Shown: positions 1 to 8,885, counted from the stretch's first letter. The stretch is DNA of 64,000 nt from Hyphomicrobiales bacterium (GCA_027489955.1 JAIXYZ010000013.1:992001-1056000); one strand, 5' to 3'. A program made the numbers and translations. Notes: generated by a model not told the origin, from the sequence alone.

Positions 1-1
1 C

Positions 2-514
2 GCCAAGTCGGGCGTCACCGGCGCGGGCAGGGCGGCCAAGGAGGCCAACCTCTTCACCGAGGTCTCCGAGGGCTTCCACGCCTACGGCGTCGGCCATCAC
101 CGCCACATGGCGGAGCTGGACCAGGAATTCTCGAAGGCCGCGGGCAAGGCGGTCGTGCCGACCTTCACGCCGCACCTCCTGCCCATGAACCGGGGCATCC
201 TGTCCACGATCTACGTGCGCTGCCGCAAGGGGCGCACGCCGGAGGACCTGCACGCCATCCTCGCCAAGACCTACGCGAAGGAGCCGTTCGTCCACGTCAT
301 GCTCTTCGGCCAGACGCCGCAGACGCGCCACGTGCGCGGCTCCAACATGACGATGATCGGCGTCGCCGCGGACCGCCAGCCGGGGCGGGCGATCCTCGTC
401 AGCGCGCTGGACAACCTGGTGAAGGGCGCCTCGGGCCAGGCGATCCAGAACATGAACATCGTGCTCGGGCTCCCCGAGACGACGGGCATCGACCAGATCG
501 CGCTGTTCCCCTGA
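2..514 (+). CDS. argC: N-acetyl-gamma-glutamyl-phosphate reductase, C-terminal part
   Basis: This is the C-terminal 170 residues of ArgC, cut by the left edge of the window. ArgC reduces N-acetyl-glutamyl phosphate to the semialdehyde with NADPH, the third step of arginine synthesis in the cytoplasm. The reading frame is open from base 2. It begins with the family motif SGVTGAGR and continues with GHHRHMAEL, which carries the conserved histidine of the active site. The end, GLPETTGIDQIALFP, is the usual ArgC C-terminus. The catalytic cysteine lies in the missing N-terminal part. A hairpin follows the stop codon. The family call is firm; only the 5' extent is unknown. Confidence 0.95.
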   Translation, partial: AKSGVTGAGRAAKEANLFTEVSEGFHAYGVGHHRHMAELDQEFSKAAGKAVVPTFTPHLLPMNRGILSTIYVRCRKGRTPEDLHAILAKTYAKEPFVHVMLFGQTPQTRHVRGSNMTMIGVAADRQPGRAILVSALDNLVKGASGQAIQNMNIVLGLPETTGIDQIALFP

Positions 515-524
515 CGAAGCCGGC

Positions 525-546
525 CCGGGCGGAGCGATCCGCCCGG
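525..546. terminator. Stem-loop between convergent argC and a small secreted-protein gene
   Basis: A perfect 9-bp GC-rich stem (525-533 with 538-546) closed by a GCGA tetraloop lies between the stop codons of two convergent genes. There is no T-run, so it may be a Rho-assisted or mRNA-stabilising 3' end rather than a classical intrinsic terminator. Confidence 0.5.
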
Positions 547-550
547 CGCC

Positions 551-823
551 TCAGGCCCGCGCGGCCTTGAGGCGCTTGTTGCAGGCGCTCCAGTATTTCG
601 GCCAGGTCTGGCCTGCCGTCTTGCCGGCGGCCTTGTCCTTCTTCCATTCCCCCGCGCAGGCCTTCTGCCGCTCCTTCGCGGCGATCTGGCCGGGCGTCAT
701 CTTGCGCTTGGGCTTGGCCTCCGCCTCCACGGGCGGCTTGGCGGCGGGGGCCTGCGCCAGGGCAGGCACCGCGGGGAGGGCAAGGCAAAGGGCGGCCGCG
801 GCCGCAACGAGCAATGACTTCAT
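551..823 (-). CDS. Small secreted protein, PsiF-repeat-like
   Basis: This encodes a 90-residue exported protein. Residues 1-24 form a signal peptide (Lys near the N-terminus, an Ala/Leu-rich core, cleavage after ALA-Q). The mature part has a proline/lysine-rich linker and then a segment with two cysteines about 25 residues apart (KACAGEW and WSACNKRL). I recognise that pattern from short alphaproteobacterial proteins usually listed as PsiF-repeat or hypothetical. I chose the ATG at 823 because it begins the signal peptide; longer upstream starts would add residues with no export signal. It is convergent with argC. Function is unknown; the two cysteines may form a periplasmic disulfide. Confidence 0.75.
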   Translation of the reverse strand: MKSLLVAAAAALCLALPAVPALAQAPAAKPPVEAEAKPKRKMTPGQIAAKERQKACAGEWKKDKAAGKTAGQTWPKYWSACNKRLKAARA

Positions 824-1025
824 CGGCAATATCCTCGACAGCAAGGGCCGCAACCGGCCACAACCACGATGGCACAGGAACAAATCAGAAACAAACGGAT
901 TCTTCGCATCGCGCGTGGCCCATCGCCCATCGGTCAAGCGAAACCGCGCCGGCGCGCGGGTCTTGTGCCGCATGGTCGCCGCACCCAAGTAGTGCCGCGA
1001 CACCGCGATCGCACAGGAGCCTGAC

Positions 1026-1736
1026 ATGGCCGCCGTCACCGGGAAGCCCTACGACCTCTATTACTGGCCGACGCCCAATGGCTGGAAGATCACCATCTTC
1101 TTCGAGGAGGCGGGGCTCCCCTACAACGTGATCCCGATCAACATCGGCAAGGGCGACCAGTTCAAGCCGGACTTCCTGGCCATCTCGCCCAACAACAAGA
1201 TGCCGGCCATCGTCGATCCCGACGGCCCCGGCGGGCAGCCGATCTCTGTCTTCGAATCCGGCGCCATCCTCCAGTATCTCGGCCGCAAGACCGGCCAGTT
1301 CTATCCCGCCGACGAGCGCGCGCGCACGGAGGTCGACCAGTGGCTGTTCTGGCAGATGGGCGGCCTCGGCCCCATGGCCGGCCAGACCCATCATTTCCGC
1401 ATCTATGCCCCCGAGAAGGTGCCCTACGCGATCAAGCGCTACACCGACGAGACGAACCGGCTCTACGGCGTGCTGAACAAGCGCCTGGCGGACCGGGAAT
1501 ACGTCGCGGGCGATTATTCCATCGCCGACATGGCCATCATCGGCTGGGCCAAGAACTGGGAGCGCCAGGGCCAGGACATCGCCGAGTTCCCCAACATGAA
1601 GCGGTGGATCGACACGATGCTCGCGCGCCCCGCCGTCCAGCGCGGTCTGGCCGTCGGCAGCGAGATCAAGAAGATGGACCTCGCGACCGACAAGGACGCC
1701 CAGGCGGTCCTGTTCGGCCAGCGCGCGCGCAGCTGA
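1026..1736 (+). CDS. Glutathione S-transferase, nu-class (YfcG/YghU-like)
   Basis: A 236-residue cytosolic thioredoxin-fold enzyme of the bacterial nu-class, whose members show glutathione-disulfide reductase activity more than classical transferase activity. Visible features are the T-P-N active-site loop (Thr16, Asn18), the cis-Pro region SPNNKMPAIVD and the ESGAILQYL motif that binds the gamma-glutamyl part of glutathione. An all-helical C-terminal domain follows. Length and order match E. coli YfcG, with a slightly longer N-terminus. GGAG lies 7 bases upstream of the ATG. The stop codon is one base from the stop of the convergent hydrolase gene. The natural substrate is unknown. Confidence 0.92.
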   Translation: MAAVTGKPYDLYYWPTPNGWKITIFFEEAGLPYNVIPINIGKGDQFKPDFLAISPNNKMPAIVDPDGPGGQPISVFESGAILQYLGRKTGQFYPADERARTEVDQWLFWQMGGLGPMAGQTHHFRIYAPEKVPYAIKRYTDETNRLYGVLNKRLADREYVAGDYSIADMAIIGWAKNWERQGQDIAEFPNMKRWIDTMLARPAVQRGLAVGSEIKKMDLATDKDAQAVLFGQRARS

Positions 1737-1737
1737 C

Positions 1738-2301
1738 CTATCTGCGCAGCGCGGCCGCGATCTGCCCCGCGCCCGCCACCTCGCAGAACTCGAAGCCGAG
1801 CGTGGCGAGGTGCGCGGCGTGGATGGCCTCGGCCGGGATGGCCGCGCCATCCGGGCCGGGCAGGTCGAAACAGGCGCAGCAATCCTCCACCAGGATCGTC
1901 CGGTAGCCCAGATTGGCCGCCACCCGGACGGTCGTGGACACGCACATGTCCGTCGAGATGCCGAAAGCGACGATGCCCGTCGCGCCCAGCCTGCGCAATT
2001 GCAGGTCGAGGTCGGTGCCGATGAAGGCGCAGTTCACCGATTTCACCACGATCGGCTCGTCCGGCCGCGGCGCCGCCGAGGGCCTGATGCGGTTTCCCGG
2101 TTCGCCCGGTCGCAGCGTCGAGCCCGGCTGAACCGAATCGTGGCGCACGTGGACGATCGGCCGCCCGCTGGCGCGCCAGGCATAGAGCAGCGCGGCCACC
2201 GCCTCGTCCAGGCCGGGATTGTTCCGGCGCGGCCAGGGCGCGTGGTCGAACGCCTCCTGCAGGTCGATGGGAACGAGAACTGTGACGGGGTCGAGTTGCA
2301 T
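1738..2301 (-). CDS. Isochorismatase-family cysteine hydrolase
   Basis: A 187-residue cytosolic hydrolase of the isochorismatase/nicotinamidase superfamily. The catalytic triad is visible as Asp13 (VPIDLQEAF), Lys87 (VVKSVNCAF) and Cys120 (STDMCVSTTVR), with the cis-peptide bond usually preceding the cysteine. I chose the ATG at 2301 because GGAG sits six bases upstream; a GTG at 2325 would add eight residues without a ribosome site. The gene is divergent from an Lrp-type regulator across about 105 bases, a typical layout for a regulator and its target, but the substrate cannot be deduced. It could be an amidase of nicotinamide-like or ureido compounds. Confidence 0.9.
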   Translation of the reverse strand: MQLDPVTVLVPIDLQEAFDHAPWPRRNNPGLDEAVAALLYAWRASGRPIVHVRHDSVQPGSTLRPGEPGNRIRPSAAPRPDEPIVVKSVNCAFIGTDLDLQLRRLGATGIVAFGISTDMCVSTTVRVAANLGYRTILVEDCCACFDLPGPDGAAIPAEAIHAAHLATLGFEFCEVAGAGQIAAALRR

Positions 2302-2406
2302 GGCCGGCTCCGGTTGGGGCATCACGGAGCTAGGACGTCCGCCTGGCCGGTCTCAACCCGGCAGGACGCCGGAGCCGCCGGCAGGATGCCGCCCGAAGGA
2401 AGCTGC

Positions 2407-2844
2407 GTGACGCGACCGCTCGACGCCATCGACCGCCTGATCCTCGCGCGGCTAACCGACGATGCCCGGCTGCCGGTCGTGTCGCTCGCCCGCGAGATCG
2501 GTCTGTCGCGCAGCGCCACGCAGGAGCGGCTGGCGCGCCTTGTCGCCGAGGGCTCGATCCGCGGCTTCACGATCCGCGCCGCCAGCCCGCGCGCGGCCAC
2601 CCGCGCCTGGCTCGCCTTGCGCTTCCAGCCGGGCTTTGCCTGCCGGCACGTCGTCCCGGCGCTCCAGGATCTGGCGGAGATCCGCCTGGCGACCAGCACG
2701 GCCGGCCCGGTCGACCTGCTGCTGCTTGCCGAGACGGCGGGCACGGCGGAACTGACGGCCCTGCGCGACCGGGTCGCGGCGATCCGGGGCGTCGCCTCCG
2801 TGGAGACGACGCTCGTTCTTGAAACGCAGATCGACCGGCTCTAG
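2407..2844 (+). CDS. Lrp/AsnC-family transcriptional regulator
   Basis: A 145-residue DNA-binding regulator. An N-terminal winged helix-turn-helix starts with LDAIDRLILARLTDDAR and contains SLAREIGLSRSATQERLARL as recognition helix and wing. A C-terminal RAM-like ligand-binding/oligomerisation domain follows, with a final beta strand VASVETTLVLET typical of the family. I chose the GTG start because GAAGGA precedes it by six bases; an in-frame ATG at 2386 would add seven residues with poorer spacing. It is divergently transcribed from the cysteine hydrolase and is likely to regulate it, itself, or both. The effector, probably an amino acid or small metabolite, is unknown. Confidence 0.88.
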   Translation: MTRPLDAIDRLILARLTDDARLPVVSLAREIGLSRSATQERLARLVAEGSIRGFTIRAASPRAATRAWLALRFQPGFACRHVVPALQDLAEIRLATSTAGPVDLLLLAETAGTAELTALRDRVAAIRGVASVETTLVLETQIDRL

Positions 2845-2881
2845 CGCAGCCGCCTGTCCGGGGAGCGAGCGCGTGTCCCGA

Positions 2882-3325
2882 TCAGCGGGCTCGCGTCCAG
2901 CTCTGCGCTTTGCAGATCACGCCGCCGAGCACGCAGCCCTCGACCTTGGCGCTGTCGCCCTGGAGGGTGAAATAGGCCGTATAGGTCTTGCCGTCCTCGG
3001 CGTTGTAGATCGAGCCCTTCCACCGGTTCGGCTGGTCCGGCTTCATCGACTGCAGGATCGAGACGCCGATCAGGGGCCGGTTGCGCTTGGACGCGTCCTC
3101 GTTCTTGGCATCCTTCTTGGGCTGGCCGTTCGTGTCGTTGGGCTCGGCGAGGCTGATCAGCGTGCCGCAGATGCCGTCGCCGCATTTGGCGACCCGCACG
3201 CGGCCCTTGTTGCCATCCGTGCTCCAGACGCCCGTCGCGTCCTGGGCGAGGGCACTTCCCGCGCCGGCGCCGATCATCAGCGCGGCGGCCGCGGCCATCA
3301 GCATCGTCGTTGCAGTCCTGGTCAT
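2882..3325 (-). CDS. Secreted DUF2147 protein
   Basis: A 147-residue exported protein. Residues 1-27 are a signal peptide (MTRT, then an Ala/Met-rich core ending ALAQ). The mature part opens with ATGVWSTDGNKGRVRVAKCG and continues with a pattern of short beta strands, typical of DUF2147, a family of small periplasmic proteins of unknown function, often upregulated at the envelope in alphaproteobacteria. Cysteine pairs CGDGIC and C-VLGGVIC may form disulfides. GGAGGA lies five bases upstream of the chosen ATG. A longer upstream frame exists but would destroy the signal peptide. Convergent with the Lrp-type regulator gene. Confidence 0.85.
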   Translation of the reverse strand: MTRTATTMLMAAAAALMIGAGAGSALAQDATGVWSTDGNKGRVRVAKCGDGICGTLISLAEPNDTNGQPKKDAKNEDASKRNRPLIGVSILQSMKPDQPNRWKGSIYNAEDGKTYTAYFTLQGDSAKVEGCVLGGVICKAQSWTRAR

Positions 3326-3664
3326 CCTGTTCCTCCGTCCGGTGAAGCGGCTCTGAAGGCCGCCTTGGCGCCAGCCTAGAAGCACGCGCGGACGGCGGAA
3401 AGACGGCGGTCGGCGAAAGAGCGGTCTTGGCAATCCGTCACGCAGGGTCAACGGCCCCTTAAACCATGTCCCGGACGGGCAGGCGGCATCGCCTGAATCG
3501 GCTCGTCTTTTCGGCAAGCCATGGTTTTCGAGCGCTTAAGGCGTTGATTTCATTTACGCGGGATTCATCGCGCCGCTTAAGCCGGCCTTGGGATTCGCTG
3601 ACCCATCATCTGCCCATCGGACGGGCCCGAGAACAGGGTCCGCCGGGAAGCAGGGGAGGCCATC
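3326..3664. other. Non-coding spacer before the Sel1-like gene
   Basis: About 340 bases between a leftward DUF2147 gene and the rightward Sel1-like gene, so it should hold two divergent promoters. I see no convincing -35/-10 pair. Two CTTAAG-containing segments (around 3534 and 3577) and an AACCATG/CATGGTT inverted pair (around 3462 and 3520) are present but have no recognised role. A strong Shine-Dalgarno GGGGAGG sits just before the downstream ATG. Confidence 0.4.
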
Positions 3665-3934
3665 ATGGCCCGTTTGACGAGCGACATGCAGGACGCGGTT
3701 GCGATCGCGTCGATCTCCGCCACCGCCGAGGCGTTCTACGAACTCGGCATTCTCTGCGCCGCCGGCCGCGACAGCGCGCCCGATCTGGTCGCCGCCCACA
3801 AATGGTTCAACATCGCCATCGCCCGCGGCTGCCGCGAGGCGCTGGAGCGCCGCGCCGAACTGTCGGCCGAGATGAGCCGCGAGGAGATCTGGGAGGCCCA
3901 GCGCGCGGCGCGGGACTTCCTGACGCGGCACTGA
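3665..3934 (+). CDS. Short Sel1-like repeat protein
   Basis: An 89-residue cytosolic protein with no signal peptide. Residues 20-60 form a helix-turn-helix pair in which AHKWFNIAIARGCREAL matches the Sel1-repeat consensus (A--WF--A---G---A). Only about one and a half repeats are present, so it is much shorter than typical Sel1 scaffold proteins. GGGGAGG lies five bases upstream of the ATG. It lies about 100 bases before ndk in the same direction. I recall similar short Sel1-like genes beside ndk in other Hyphomicrobiales, but the function is not known to me; a protein-interaction role is the family expectation. Confidence 0.8.
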   Translation: MARLTSDMQDAVAIASISATAEAFYELGILCAAGRDSAPDLVAAHKWFNIAIARGCREALERRAELSAEMSREEIWEAQRAARDFLTRH

Positions 3935-3969
3935 GGGTCGATTCCGGCCAGGTGTGCGGCTGCGAAGGC

Positions 3970-3998
3970 TTGAGGGTGCGGGGCGGCGCGGCTATAAG
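3970..3998 (+). promoter_or_regulatory. Sigma-70-type promoter for ndk
   Basis: TTGAGG (3970-3975) and TATAAG (3993-3998) are separated by 17 bases, which matches the housekeeping consensus well. A transcript would start near 4005, about 30 bases before the ndk ATG. Confidence 0.6.
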
Positions 3999-4036
3999 CC
4001 CGCCACCTGCAAGAACCCCATCAAGGTATTCATCCC

Positions 4037-4459
4037 ATGGCCACCGAGCGCACCTTTTCGATCATCAAGCCCGACGCGACGCGCCGGAACCTCACCGGCG
4101 CCGTCAACGCGGTGATCGAGAAGGCCGGCCTGCGCATCGTCGCGCAGAAGCGCATCCTCATGACGCGCGCCCAGGCCGAGACCTTCTACGGCGTCCATCG
4201 CGAGCGTCCGTTCTTCGGCGAGCTCGTCGACTTCATGACCTCCGGCCCCGTCGTCGTGCAGGTCCTGGAGGGCGAGGGCGCCATCGCCAAGTACCGCGAG
4301 GTCATGGGCGCCACGAACCCGTCCAACGCGGCCGAAGGCACGATCCGCAAGCTCTTCGCCCTGTCCGTCGGCGAGAACACGGTCCACGGCTCGGACGCGC
4401 CGGAGACGGCGGCGGTCGAGATCGCCCAGTTCTTCGCCGGCAACGAGATCGTCGGCTGA
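4037..4459 (+). CDS. ndk: Nucleoside diphosphate kinase
   Basis: A 140-residue cytosolic enzyme that transfers the gamma phosphate between nucleoside triphosphates and diphosphates through a phosphohistidine, keeping NTP pools balanced. The N-terminus [20 protein letters not shown] is the family signature. The active-site histidine lies in [13 protein letters not shown]. Length is exactly that of typical bacterial Ndk (about 140). A probable sigma-70 promoter and a strong intrinsic terminator flank it, so it is likely transcribed as a single gene. Confidence 0.98.
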   Translation: MATERTFSIIKPDATRRNLTGAVNAVIEKAGLRIVAQKRILMTRAQAETFYGVHRERPFFGELVDFMTSGPVVVQVLEGEGAIAKYREVMGATNPSNAAEGTIRKLFALSVGENTVHGSDAPETAAVEIAQFFAGNEIVG

Positions 4460-4518
4460 TTGGCGCAATCAGGGCTGCGCGGCCGCGCGGCTCGACTTCG
4501 CGCACTGCGAGCATGCAT

Positions 4519-4550
4519 AAAGGGGCGGTGATCACCGCCCCTTTTCTTTT
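4519..4550 (+). terminator. Strong intrinsic terminator after ndk
   Basis: A perfect 26-base palindrome (4519-4544, centre GATC) of AAAGGGGCGG type is followed by TTTTCTTTT, a textbook Rho-independent terminator. It ends only a few bases before the ATG of the next gene at 4554 and occupies the place where that gene's ribosome site should be. Confidence 0.88.
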
Positions 4551-4553
4551 GCC

Positions 4554-6662
4554 ATGAACGCCGCCCCGAAAATCGCCGTCCGGCCCTCCGTCTGTCCGCA
4601 CGATTGCCCGTCCGCCTGTGCGCTGGAGGTGGAGGTCGTCGACGGGACCACGATCGGCCGCGTGCGCGGCGCGCCGGACAACAGCTACACGGCCGGCGTC
4701 ATCTGCGCGAAGGTGGCGCGCTACGCGGAGCGGGTCTACCACCCCGACCGCGTGCTCCATCCGCTGCGGCGCATCGGCCCCAAGGGTTCGGGCCGCTTTG
4801 AGCGCATCGGCTGGGACGAGGCGCTGGACATCGTGGCGGCGCGCTTCCGCGAGGCGGAGGAGCGGCACGGCCCGCAGGCCGTCTGGCCCTACTACTACGC
4901 CGGCACGATGGGCCTGGTGATGCGCGACGGCATCAATCGTCTGCGCCACGCCAAGGGCTATTCCGGCCAGTATTCCACGATCTGCATCAACATTTCCTGG
5001 ACCGGCTACATCGCCGGGACGGGCCGCATCGCCGGCGCCGATCCGCGGGAGATGGCCAAGTCCGACTGCGTCGTGATCTGGGGCACCAATGCGGTCCACA
5101 CCCAGGTCAACGTGATGACCCACGCGCTGAAGGCGCGGAAGGAGCGCGGCGCGAAGATCGTCGTCATCGACATCTACGAGAACGCCACCGTGAAACAGGC
5201 CGATCTCGGCCTCGTCCTGCGGCCGGGCACGGACGGGGCGCTGGCCTGCGCGGTCATGCACTGTCTGTTCCGGGACGGGAAGGCGGACTGGGACTACCTG
5301 CGCGGCTTCACCGACTGCCCGGATGAGCTCGCGGCCCATCTCAAGGACCGCACGCCCGAATGGGCCTCCCGCATCACGGGCCTGCCGGTGGAGCAGATCG
5401 AGGCGTTCGCGCGCCTGCTGGGCGAGCGGCCGCGGGCCTATTTCCGCCTCGGCTACGGCTTCGGCCGCCAGCGCAACGGCGCCGTCAACATGCATGCCGC
5501 GCTCTGCGTGCCCGCCGTGCTGGGAGCCTGGAAATACGAGGGCGGCGGCGCACTGCACAGCAACAGCGGCATCTATCGCTGGCGCAAGGAGCTGATCGAG
5601 GGGCTGGACATGCGCAACCCGTCCATCCGCCAGCTCGACCAGTCGCAGATCGGCCGCGTCCTGACCGGGGACGAGACGGCCCTGCGCGGCGGCCCGCCGG
5701 TCACCGCCATGCTGGTCCAGAACACCAATCCCGTCTCGGTGGCACCCGAGCAGGAGCTTGTGAAGGCCGGGTTCGCCCGCGAGGATCTCTTCGTCTGCGT
5801 CCACGAGCAGTTCATGACCGAGACGGCGCTGATGGCCGACATCGTGCTGCCGGCCACGACCTTCCTGGAGCATGACGACATCTACCAGGGCGGCGGGCAC
5901 CAGCACGTCATGTGGGGCGGGGCGCTGATCCCGCCCGCAGGCGAGGCGCGCTCCAACCATGAGGTGGTGACGGCCCTGGCCGAGCGGCTCGGCGTCGAGC
6001 ACGAAGGCTTCCGCCTGTCACCGCGCGAGATCGTCGACCGCACGCTGCAGGCCTCCGGGCGCGGCTCTCTGGAGGAGCTGGAGCGGGAGCGCTGGCGGGA
6101 CGTCCAGCCGCCGTTCCGCCAGGCGCACTATCTCGACGGTTTCGGCTGGCCGGACGGCAGGTTCCGCTTTCGGGTCGACTGGACCCGCGTGCCGATGGCC
6201 AATGACGGCCCCATGGGCCCGTGGCAGTCCATGCCGACCCTGCCGGACCATTGGGCCGTCATCGAAGAGGCGGACGAGGCCCATCCCTTCCGGCTGGCCA
6301 CCAGTCCGGCCCGCAACTTCCTCAACTCCACCTTCACCGAGACGCCGACCTCGCTCAGCAAGGAGCGGTATCCGGTCGTGTTCGTCCATCCGCAGGATGC
6401 CACCGCCCATGGCATCGCCGAGGACGACTGGGTGGTCTTGGGCAACGGGCGCGGCGAGGTGCGGCTGCGGGCCTCGCTCTTCCCCGGCGTCCGGCGCGGC
6501 GTTTTGATCGCCGAATCGATCTGGCCCAACGCGGCCTTTCCGGACGGCAAGGGCATCAACACCTTGACCGGCGCCGACCAGGTGGCGCCCTATGGCGGAG
6601 CCGCCTTCCACGACAACCGCGTGTGGATGCGGCGGCTCGACATGCCCGCTTCCGCAGCCTGA
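4554..6662 (+). CDS. Molybdopterin oxidoreductase, [4Fe-4S] containing
   Basis: A 702-residue enzyme of the DMSO-reductase superfamily. Cys14, Cys18, Cys22 and Cys51 form the N-terminal iron-sulfur motif, followed by the bis-MGD catalytic domains (GTNAVHTQVN and later DIVLPATTFLEHDD) and a C-terminal molydopterin-dinucleotide-binding barrel. There is no Tat signal before the cluster motif, so it is cytoplasmic. Its redox reaction is unknown; thiosulfate/tetrathionate, biotin-sulfoxide-like and formate-dehydrogenase-like enzymes share this layout. No electron-transfer subunit gene is adjacent. The start is odd: no Shine-Dalgarno is visible, and a terminator hairpin ends 9 bases upstream. No later start would keep the cysteine motif. 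Confidence 0.88.
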   Translation: MNAAPKIAVRPSVCPHDCPSACALEVEVVDGTTIGRVRGAPDNSYTAGVICAKVARYAERVYHPDRVLHPLRRIGPKGSGRFERIGWDEALDIVAARFREAEERHGPQAVWPYYYAGTMGLVMRDGINRLRHAKGYSGQYSTICINISWTGYIAGTGRIAGADPREMAKSDCVVIWGTNAVHTQVNVMTHALKARKERGAKIVVIDIYENATVKQADLGLVLRPGTDGALACAVMHCLFRDGKADWDYLRGFTDCPDELAAHLKDRTPEWASRITGLPVEQIEAFARLLGERPRAYFRLGYGFGRQRNGAVNMHAALCVPAVLGAWKYEGGGALHSNSGIYRWRKELIEGLDMRNPSIRQLDQSQIGRVLTGDETALRGGPPVTAMLVQNTNPVSVAPEQELVKAGFAREDLFVCVHEQFMTETALMADIVLPATTFLEHDDIYQGGGHQHVMWGGALIPPAGEARSNHEVVTALAERLGVEHEGFRLSPREIVDRTLQASGRGSLEELERERWRDVQPPFRQAHYLDGFGWPDGRFRFRVDWTRVPMANDGPMGPWQSMPTLPDHWAVIEEADEAHPFRLATSPARNFLNSTFTETPTSLSKERYPVVFVHPQDATAHGIAEDDWVVLGNGRGEVRLRASLFPGVRRGVLIAESIWPNAAFPDGKGINTLTGADQVAPYGGAAFHDNRVWMRRLDMPASAA

Positions 6663-6677
6663 GACCGGAGAACGTCC

Positions 6678-7010
6678 TTGCGTCTTGTCCTCGCCATCGC
6701 TGCCATCCTCTCCACGTCCGCAGCCTTCGCGGCAGCGCTCCCCCCGCCGCCCGATCCGACCGCCGCCAACCTGACGCCGGCGCAGATCCAGACGCGCGCG
6801 CAGGATGCCTGCCTTATCACGCAGGCCAAGCTGATGAACGTGACGCGGGAGGACGTGCGGGGACCCTGCGCCTGCTATGCGCAGCGCACGGTGCGCTCCA
6901 TGTCGAAGACCGAGCTCGCGAACTTCCGGGCCACCGGCTATTTCGACGACGCGACGCGCCAGAAGGCCCTCGGCTTCATCGACCAGTGCAAGCTCAAGCG
7001 CCCGTTCTGA
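6678..7010 (+). CDS. Small secreted cysteine-containing protein
   Basis: A 110-residue exported protein of unknown function. It starts at TTG with CGGAG seven bases upstream and lies 15 bases after the oxidoreductase stop, so it is probably co-transcribed. Residues 1-19 form a signal peptide ending AFA-A. The mature part has a proline-rich start, then four cysteines (DACLI, GPCACY, DQCKL) spaced through a helical region. I do not recognise a family. It may be a small periplasmic disulfide-bonded protein. A hairpin spans its stop codon between it and the convergent purN gene. Confidence 0.7.
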   Translation: MRLVLAIAAILSTSAAFAAALPPPPDPTAANLTPAQIQTRAQDACLITQAKLMNVTREDVRGPCACYAQRTVRSMSKTELANFRATGYFDDATRQKALGFIDQCKLKRPF

Positions 7011-7023
7011 CGGGCGGGCCGGT

Positions 7024-7668
7024 TCAGCCGGCGAGGAAGCGGGCGTGGTCGGCGGGACGATCGTCGGCGATCGCGCCCTCGATCAGGCGCACCCGCCCCG
7101 CGGCGACGTCGGCCAGGGCCGCCGGATAGAGCCTGTGCTCCTGCTCCAGCACGCGCGCCGACAGCGCCGCCTCGTCGTCGCCCGGCAGGACCGGCACCGA
7201 CGCCTGGGCGATGGTGGGGCCGGCGTCGAGCTCCGGCACGACGAAATGCACCGTGCAGCCGTGCCGCGACACGCCGTCCGCCAGCGCCCGGGCATGGGTG
7301 TGCAGCCCGCGATAGTCCGGGAGCAGGGACGGGTGGATGTTAATCAGCCTGCCTTCCCAGCGCGTGATGAACCACGGCGTGAGGATGCGCATGAAGCCGG
7401 CGAGGCAGACGATCTCGACCCCGTGCTCGCGCAGCACCGCGTCGACCCGGTGCTCGAAGCTCTCGCGGTCGGGATGGGCCTTGTGGTCCACGATGGCGGT
7501 GGCGATCCCGTCCGCCGCCGCGCGTTGCAGGCCGCCGGCATCCGGCCTGTTCGATAGGACCAGAGCGATATCAGCAGGATAGTCCGGCTTCTTCGCAGCT
7601 TCGATGAGCGCGGTCATGTTGGAGCCGCGCCCGGAGATGAGGATCGCGGTGCGGACCTTCGCCGTCAC
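7024..7668 (-). CDS. purN: Phosphoribosylglycinamide formyltransferase (GART)
   Basis: A 214-residue cytosolic enzyme that transfers a formyl group from 10-formyl-tetrahydrofolate to GAR, step three of purine synthesis. The N-terminal phosphate-binding motif [11 protein letters not shown] and the active-site block [20 protein letters not shown] are present, as is the catalytic Asp in [11 protein letters not shown]. It starts at GTG, overlapping the purM stop by four bases (GTGA), so translation is coupled to purM. Length is typical of bacterial PurN. Confidence 0.97.
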   Translation of the reverse strand: MTAKVRTAILISGRGSNMTALIEAAKKPDYPADIALVLSNRPDAGGLQRAAADGIATAIVDHKAHPDRESFEHRVDAVLREHGVEIVCLAGFMRILTPWFITRWEGRLINIHPSLLPDYRGLHTHARALADGVSRHGCTVHFVVPELDAGPTIAQASVPVLPGDDEAALSARVLEQEHRLYPAALADVAAGRVRLIEGAIADDRPADHARFLAG

Positions 7669-8738
7669 AGCGCCAGCTCTCCGCGATAGACGACCGCGTC
7701 GGAGCCGGGTTCGCGCCCGGCGATCGCGCCGATGCGCATCACGCTCTCGCCCTCCTGCGCCAGCGCGTCGGCGATCGCGTCGGCCTTCCCGGCCTCCACG
7801 ACGATCACCATGCCGATCCCGCAATTGAAGGTCCGCAGCATCTCGGTCGCGGCGACGCCGCCCGTCGCGGCCAGCCACCCGAAGACCGGCGGCGGCCGGA
7901 TCGCGGCCAGGTCCAGCACGGCCGCGACGCCCTCGGGCAGCACGCGCGGGATGTTGTCGGGGAACCCGCCACCGGTGATGTGCGCCAGGGCCTTGATGCC
8001 GGACGTCCGCTTCAGCACGGCCAGGAGCGGCTTCACGTAGAGCCGGGTGGGCGTCAGAAGGGCCTGCCCCAGGGTGCGGCCCGCTTCGAACGGCGCGGGC
8101 GCATCCCAGGCAAGGCCGGCCTTGGCCACGATGCGGCGGATGAGCGAATAGCCGTTGGAATGCGGGCCGGACGAAGCCAGGCCCAGGATCACGTCCCCGG
8201 CCTCGACGTCGGAACGAGGCAGGAGGGTGCCGCGCTCGGCCGCGCCCACCGCAAAGCCGGCGAGGTCGTAATCGCCGGCGGCATACAGGCCCGGCATTTC
8301 CGCGGTCTCGCCGCCGATCAGGGCGCAGCCCGATTCGCGGCATCCCTGCGCGATGCCCTTGACGATGGCGGCCCCGGCGGCGGGGTCGAGCTTACCGGTC
8401 GCGTAATAGTCGAGGAAGAAAAGCGGCTCGGCGCCCTGGACGACGAGATCGTTGACGCACATGGCCACCAGGTCGATGCCGATCGTGTCGTGCAGGCCCG
8501 TCTCGATGGCGATCTTGACCTTGGTGCCGACGCCATCGTTGGCGGCGACCAGGATCGGATCGGTGAAACCCGCCGCCTTGAGGTCGAAAAGCCCGCCGAA
8601 GCCGCCGATCTCCGCGTCGGCGCCGGGCCGCCGCGTCGCCTTCACCATCGGCTTGATGGCCTCGACCATGGCGTTTCCGGCGTCGATGTCGACGCCAGCC
8701 TGGGCATAGGTGAGGCCGTCGGTCTTGGGTTCGGTCAT
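7665..8738 (-). CDS. purM: Phosphoribosylformylglycinamidine cyclo-ligase (AIR synthetase)
   Basis: A 357-residue cytosolic ATP-dependent enzyme that closes the imidazole ring in step five of purine synthesis. It opens with [19 protein letters not shown], the standard N-terminus, and holds [13 protein letters not shown] and [14 protein letters not shown], both family signatures. It is the first gene of a purM-purN pair that overlaps by four bases. The pair is divergent from the phosphatidyltransferase operon across about 150 bases; in alphaproteobacteria this neighbourhood (purMN beside perM-like, hdaA, ppk) is conserved. Confidence 0.97.
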   Translation of the reverse strand: MTEPKTDGLTYAQAGVDIDAGNAMVEAIKPMVKATRRPGADAEIGGFGGLFDLKAAGFTDPILVAANDGVGTKVKIAIETGLHDTIGIDLVAMCVNDLVVQGAEPLFFLDYYATGKLDPAAGAAIVKGIAQGCRESGCALIGGETAEMPGLYAAGDYDLAGFAVGAAERGTLLPRSDVEAGDVILGLASSGPHSNGYSLIRRIVAKAGLAWDAPAPFEAGRTLGQALLTPTRLYVKPLLAVLKRTSGIKALAHITGGGFPDNIPRVLPEGVAAVLDLAAIRPPPVFGWLAATGGVAATEMLRTFNCGIGMVIVVEAGKADAIADALAQEGESVMRIGAIAGREPGSDAVVYRGELAL

Positions 8739-8885
8739 GGCGCAAAGGGTCCCGTGGTCCGGGTCTCGCTAATGCCCGCTGCGCGCCCGCGCAAGCCGCG
8801 CGGTTGAAACCTGTGGGGTTTCATCGGAGTTTCCCTCCCTAAAGCCTCGCCCCGTCACCTTGCGGGGAGCCCGTCGGACCCGTCC

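Noticed and set aside
3466-4557. A 363-codon frame covering the Sel1-like gene and ndk
   Set aside because: It overlaps two well-supported genes in another frame and its product is Arg-rich without domains.
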